This document shows, piece after piece, positions 60,224 through 64,000 of a stretch of 64,000 bases of DNA (within the stretch, counting starts at the first letter, position 1; every line of letters begins with the position of its first letter). The position numbers were made by a program, and so were the translations under genes. The notes beneath the pieces are model-generated. The model saw nothing but the letters and a program-made list of their open reading frames with translations. It made no database searches and was not told the DNA's origin. This DNA comes from Parvibaculum sp002684405. Its GTDB lineage: Bacteria; Pseudomonadota; Alphaproteobacteria; Parvibaculales; Parvibaculaceae. Location of the stretch: the NCBI GenBank assembly GCA_965140395.1, contig OZ223206.1, positions 124,001-188,000 on the forward strand. Reading direction: 5' to 3'.

Positions 60224-61870
60224 TCAGCTCCGCACTTTTTCCTTGCGGCTGTGCTGGGTCGGCAGAGGCGCATCGTCGCGGAGCAGCTTGTAGGTGATGC
60301 TGTCGCTGAGCGCCTGGAAAGAGGCATCGACAATATTGGGCGAGACGCCCACCGTGAACCAGCGTTGCCCGTCGCCATCCACGCTTTCGATCATCACACG
60401 GGTCACGGCTTCGGTGCCGCTCGTCAGGATACGGACCTTGAAATCGGCGAGCCGCAAATCCTCGATAAAGGGCTGATACTTGCCGAGATCCTTGCGCAGC
60501 GCCTGATCGAGCGCATTGACCGGGCCGTTGCCTTCTCCGGCAGAGAAGAGCACTTCGCCATCCACATGCATCTTCACCGTGGCTTCCGAGATGGTCACAA
60601 GATCGCCTACCGCATTGTAGCGGCGCTCCACCATCACGCGGAAGGATTCCACATTGAAGAACTCGGGCACCTGACCGAGGATGCGCCGCGCCAGCAGCTC
60701 GAAAGAGGCTTCCGCGCCATCATAGGAATAGCCGAGGAATTCGCGTTCCTTCACCTCGTCCAGAAGGCGCTGGATCTTCGTGTCCTTGGGGTCTACCTCG
60801 ATGCCCGCCTCTTCCAGACGCGCCAGGATGTTCGACCGGCCGGCCTGATCGGACACCGCGATCTTGCGCTTGTTGCCGACGGATTCCGGCGGCACATGCT
60901 CATAGGTGCGCGGGTCCTTCAGCAGCGCGGATACATGGATGCCCGCCTTCGAGGCAAAGGCGCTTTCGCCGACATAGGGCGCATAGCGATCCGGGGCGCG
61001 GTTCAGTATTTCGTCAAGCGTGCGCGAGACGTGGGTGATCTGCTTCAACTGGTCGAGCGTCACACCGATTTCGAAACGGTCGGCGAATTCCGGCTTCAGC
61101 AGAAGCGTCGGGATGAGCGAAACCATATTGGCGTTGCCGCAGCGCTCGCCGAGCCCGTTCAGCGTCCCCTGCACCTGGCGCACGCCCGCCCGGATCGCAG
61201 CCAGCGAGTTGGCCACCGCGTTTTCCGTATCGTTATGTGCATGGATACCCAGCCGGTCGCCCGGCACGCCCGCGGCGATCAGCGCGGTCACGATGGCTTC
61301 GACCTCTGAGGGCAGCGTACCGCCATTGGTATCGCAAAGCACCGCCCAGCGCGCTCCGGCATCCAGTGCCGTCTTCACGCAGGCCGTTGCATAGTCGGGA
61401 TTGGCCTTGTAGCCGTCGAAGAAATGCTCGCAATCGATCATCGCCTCGCGGTCATGCGCGATGATCGCTTCCACGCTCTCGCGAACGCTGTCGAGGTTCT
61501 CCTCGTTGGAAATGCCAAGCGCGACTTCCACATGGAAATCCCAACTCTTGGCAACGAGGCAAACGGCGTCGGCCGTGGAATCGAGGATGGCGGCAAGTCC
61601 GGGATCGTTGGACGCGCTGCGTCCTGCCCGCTTGGTCATGCCAAAGGCGGTGAAGGTGGCACGCTTCAACGCCGGCTTGTCGCCGAAAAAAGCCGTATCG
61701 GTGGGATTGGCGCCGGGATAGCCGCCTTCCACGTAGTCGATGCCCAGCTCGTCCAGCAGGGTCGCAATCAGCCGCTTGTCCTCGACGGAGAAATCCACGC
61801 CCGTGGTCTGCGCGCCATCGCGCAGCGTGGTGTCGAAGAGGTAGAGCCGTTCTTTCGTCGTCGCGTTCAT
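60224..61870 (-). CDS. cimA: (R)-citramalate synthase
   Basis: A 548-residue enzyme joining acetyl-CoA and pyruvate to citramalate, the first step of a threonine-independent isoleucine route. The TIM barrel starts with LYLFDTTLRDGAQTTGVDFSVEDK and has the metal-site HAHND and GTLNGLGERCGNAN; the C-terminal regulatory domain follows from about residue 390. The length and order separate it from LeuA-type isopropylmalate synthases. The ATG at 61870 has GGAAGCG upstream. It converges with the glycosyltransferase operon, with stop codons three bases apart. Confidence 0.92.
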   Translation of the reverse strand: MNATTKERLYLFDTTLRDGAQTTGVDFSVEDKRLIATLLDELGIDYVEGGYPGANPTDTAFFGDKPALKRATFTAFGMTKRAGRSASNDPGLAAILDSTADAVCLVAKSWDFHVEVALGISNEENLDSVRESVEAIIAHDREAMIDCEHFFDGYKANPDYATACVKTALDAGARWAVLCDTNGGTLPSEVEAIVTALIAAGVPGDRLGIHAHNDTENAVANSLAAIRAGVRQVQGTLNGLGERCGNANMVSLIPTLLLKPEFADRFEIGVTLDQLKQITHVSRTLDEILNRAPDRYAPYVGESAFASKAGIHVSALLKDPRTYEHVPPESVGNKRKIAVSDQAGRSNILARLEEAGIEVDPKDTKIQRLLDEVKEREFLGYSYDGAEASFELLARRILGQVPEFFNVESFRVMVERRYNAVGDLVTISEATVKMHVDGEVLFSAGEGNGPVNALDQALRKDLGKYQPFIEDLRLADFKVRILTSGTEAVTRVMIESVDGDGQRWFTVGVSPNIVDASFQALSDSITYKLLRDDAPLPTQHSRKEKVRS

Positions 61871-62082
61871 CTTTTCGCTTCCGCTCGCGGCGCCTCCCGA
61901 AAGGAGACGCAGAGAAAATACCGATGCCACCGCCGCGGCCGGACCATTTACAGCAAAGGAAGATTAAGACGTGCTTGTACGGCGGCGGCGGAGCTATGTC
62001 AGCCGCTAATAATGAGACCCTGAATAATGCGGAACTCGGCCATTGCCGGTCCTCTCATCTGCCGTTACACCCGGCCCGAAAA

Positions 62083-63441
62083 TCAGGCCTTTTTACCGCG
62101 AAGCCGGGCCTCGGCCCGCTCGCGCCCGATCAGAGGTAGCAGGTTTTTCAGCTCGGGTCCATGGTCCAGGCCCGTAAGTGCCTGACGCAGCGGCATGAAT
62201 AGTGCCTTGCCCTTGGCCCCCGTCTCCGCCTTCACGATGTCTGTCCATGCCTTCCATGTGGTTTCGTCCCATGGCCCGTCCGGCAGGAGGTCCGCCGCTC
62301 TGGAGACGAAAATGGGGTCCTCTATCGCCGGGGCCACCGGCCCTTCGGCGATACGGGCCCAGTCCGCCGCCTCGGCAAAGCGGGTGAGGTTGGGCCGGAC
62401 AGCCGCCCAGAAGTCGGGCCCGAGGTCGCAATCGAGCGCCTGAAGGCGCTCCTTCACCTCGTCATATTCCAGCATGTGGAGCGTACCGGCATTCGCCTTG
62501 TCCAGTTCGGTCAGGTCGAAGCGGATATCGGACCGCCCAAGCCGGGCGACGTCGAAGCTTTCGGCCAAATGATCGAGCGAAAGCGTCGCCTCCACCGGGT
62601 CGGGCGTACCGAGGCGCGCCAGCAGCGCATTGAGCGCCATGGGTTCGACCCCGTGCTCGCGCAGCGCCATCAGCGAAAAATCCGCCGCATCGTCACGCTT
62701 CGACAGCGGCTTGCCTTCCGGCCCCTGCAGCATGGAATGATGCGCGAAGACCGGCACCCTTCCGTCCAGCGCGCGAAAGAGCTGCACCTGCACACCGGTA
62801 TTCGTCACATGGTCGGCACCACGAATGATGTGGGTGATGCCGAAGTCGATATCGTCCACGATCGAGGGCAGCGTGTAGAGATAGCGCCCATCGCCACGGA
62901 TCAGCACAGGATCGGACACCGAGGCGCAATCCACTTTCGTCTCGCCGAAAATGAGGTCCGTAAAGGTCGTGACTTCCTGCTTCAGCCTGAAGCGCCAATG
63001 GGGCTTGCGCCCTTCCGCTTCCAGCTTTGCCTTCTCCTCGTCACTGAGAGAAAGCGCCGCCCTGTCATAAACAGGCGGCAGGCCGCGCCGGGCCTGCAGC
63101 TTGCGCTTCATCTCCAGCTCTTCGGGTGTTTCGTAGCAGGGATAAAGCAGCCCTTCCGCCTTCAGCTTTTCCGCAGCCTTGTCATATTCGGCCATCCGGT
63201 TCGACTGGCGGTCGAGAATATCGTGGACGAGGCCGAGCCAGCCCAGATCCTCCACAATGCCATGGGCATATTCTTCGGTGGACCGCTCGTCGTCGGTGTC
63301 ATCCAGGCGAAGCATGAACTTGCCACCCGCCTTGCGCGCAAAGAGCCAGTTGAAAAGCGCCGTTCGTGCATTGCCTACATGAAGGCGGCCTGTCGGGCTC
63401 GGCGCGAAACGGACGACAATTTCGGGGACTTCAGTCGACAT
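62083..63441 (-). CDS. gltX: Glutamyl-tRNA synthetase
   Basis: A 452-residue class I aminoacyl-tRNA synthetase. The HIGH motif appears as HVGN (21-24) in FAPSPTGRLHVGNARTALFNW and the KMSKS motif as PLSKRD. The catalytic domain has RLDDTDDERS and HIIRGADHVTNTGVQ. Alphaproteobacteria often have two GluRS copies, one of which charges tRNA-Gln; which copy this is cannot be told. Its start overlaps the nadE stop by 11 bases. Confidence 0.94.
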   Translation of the reverse strand: MSTEVPEIVVRFAPSPTGRLHVGNARTALFNWLFARKAGGKFMLRLDDTDDERSTEEYAHGIVEDLGWLGLVHDILDRQSNRMAEYDKAAEKLKAEGLLYPCYETPEELEMKRKLQARRGLPPVYDRAALSLSDEEKAKLEAEGRKPHWRFRLKQEVTTFTDLIFGETKVDCASVSDPVLIRGDGRYLYTLPSIVDDIDFGITHIIRGADHVTNTGVQVQLFRALDGRVPVFAHHSMLQGPEGKPLSKRDDAADFSLMALREHGVEPMALNALLARLGTPDPVEATLSLDHLAESFDVARLGRSDIRFDLTELDKANAGTLHMLEYDEVKERLQALDCDLGPDFWAAVRPNLTRFAEAADWARIAEGPVAPAIEDPIFVSRAADLLPDGPWDETTWKAWTDIVKAETGAKGKALFMPLRQALTGLDHGPELKNLLPLIGRERAEARLRGKKA

Positions 63442-64000
63442 CGCGAAACCCGTTGGTAATCGGATAGCGGCGGTCGCGGCCGAAATTGCGCGAGGAGAGC
63501 TTCACGCCGGGCGCAGCCTGGCGGCGCTTGTATTCGGAGACGAAGAGCAGATTTTCCACGCGATGCACCAATGCGCGATCATGGCCTCGCGCGACAATGT
63601 CGTGCACAGGCATTTCATGCTCGACCAGACATTCAAGAATATCGTCCAGCACCTCATAGGGCGGCAGGCTGTCCTCATCCTTCTGGTCGGGGCGAAGCTC
63701 GGCACTTGGCGGCTTGGTGATGATCCGCTCGGGGATCACTTCGCCTTCCGGTCCCAGCACACCTTTCGGCATGTGGTTGTTGCGCCATGCGGCGAGCCTG
63801 AAGACGCGACTCTTGTAGAGATCCTTGATCGGATTGAAGCCGCCATTCATGTCTCCGTAAAGCGTCGCATAGCCTGCGGAAACTTCGGATTTATTACCTG
63901 TGGTCAGCAGCATGGAGCCGAATTTGTTCGAGATCGCCATCAGGATGAGACCGCGCGAGCGCGACTGAATATTTTCTTCCGTCGTGTCGGACTGCGTGTT
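63431..64000 (-). CDS. nadE: NAD+ synthetase, C-terminal part (cut by window edge)
   Basis: 189 codons plus stop read without interruption to the right edge, so the N-terminal part is missing. The visible part includes TEENIQSRSRGLILMAISNKFGSMLLTTGNKSEVSAGYATLYGDMNGGFNPIKDLYK, the ATP/NAD-binding core of NadE, and PPSAELRPDQKDEDSLPPYEVLDDIL. The C-terminal tail (KRRQAAPGVKLSSRNFGRDRRYPI) is typical of glutamine-dependent enzymes, but the glutaminase domain would lie outside the window. Upstream partner of gltX on one transcript. Confidence 0.94.
   Translation of the reverse strand, partial: NTQSDTTEENIQSRSRGLILMAISNKFGSMLLTTGNKSEVSAGYATLYGDMNGGFNPIKDLYKSRVFRLAAWRNNHMPKGVLGPEGEVIPERIITKPPSAELRPDQKDEDSLPPYEVLDDILECLVEHEMPVHDIVARGHDRALVHRVENLLFVSEYKRRQAAPGVKLSSRNFGRDRRYPITNGFRDVD

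Overview
The window looks like chromosomal DNA of a GC-rich (roughly 60% GC by eye) alphaproteobacterium. Supporting signs are a psd-pssA phosphatidylethanolamine operon, an Atm1-type ABC exporter of the Novosphingobium kind, a complete cpa/tad type IVb pilus operon, and two perfect TTAA-N7-TTAA (CtrA-type) boxes in promoter regions. The P450 / di-iron / AraC cluster and the DUF1302 outer-membrane protein fit a lipid- or hydrocarbon-using Hyphomicrobiales or Parvibaculum-like organism, but the genus is inference only. No rRNA, tRNA, CRISPR array, intact insertion sequence or phage is visible.

Layout. 1-2594: a membrane-anchored Cys-type sulfatase with its formylglycine-generating partner (cut by the left edge). 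2734-4719: DUF1302 outer-membrane protein. 4767-7215: two glycine-rich repeat lipoproteins of one paralogous family. 7365-10772: AraC regulator divergent from a ferritin-like di-iron protein and a cytochrome P450. 10911-11531: a Rap1a/Tai-like secreted protein and a 59-residue small gene. 11830-14727: an OmpR-type response regulator convergent with a soluble histidine kinase that forms the end of the pilus operon. 14736-23229: cpaB-cpaC-cpaE-cpaF-tadB-tadC-tadD-small secreted protein-flp-tadE, all on the minus strand. 23832-25508: a two-partner-secretion transporter with no visible passenger. 25630-26784: the third repeat lipoprotein. 27048-29830: a TadG-like protein and two single-domain receivers. 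29877-30383: an orphan IS1595-type zinc-ribbon protein.

From 30871 the content is more household: a potassium channel with a terminal zinc ribbon, a TrkA-domain cation/proton antiporter, a DUF6600 protein with a Gln/Arg repeat tail, a three-gene nucleotide/RNA module (phosphorylase, PRPP-synthetase-like, beta-CASP nuclease), enoyl-CoA hydratase, glutamate dehydrogenase, UppP, pstSCAB, a membrane histidine kinase, a PilZ-like/methyltransferase fusion, an MMPL transporter, pssA/psd, Atm1 exporter, LysM protein, LOG protein with two HxRRGD glycosyltransferase-like proteins, citramalate synthase, GltX, and the C-terminal part of NadE (cut by the right edge).

The most coherent accessory theme is a surface programme: Tad pilus, orphan TpsB, three paralogous repeat lipoproteins, TadG-like protein, several signalling proteins, and recurring CACACA-rich elements in their upstream regions. 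I propose these as a co-regulated surface/attachment system; the lipoprotein family is the least described part.
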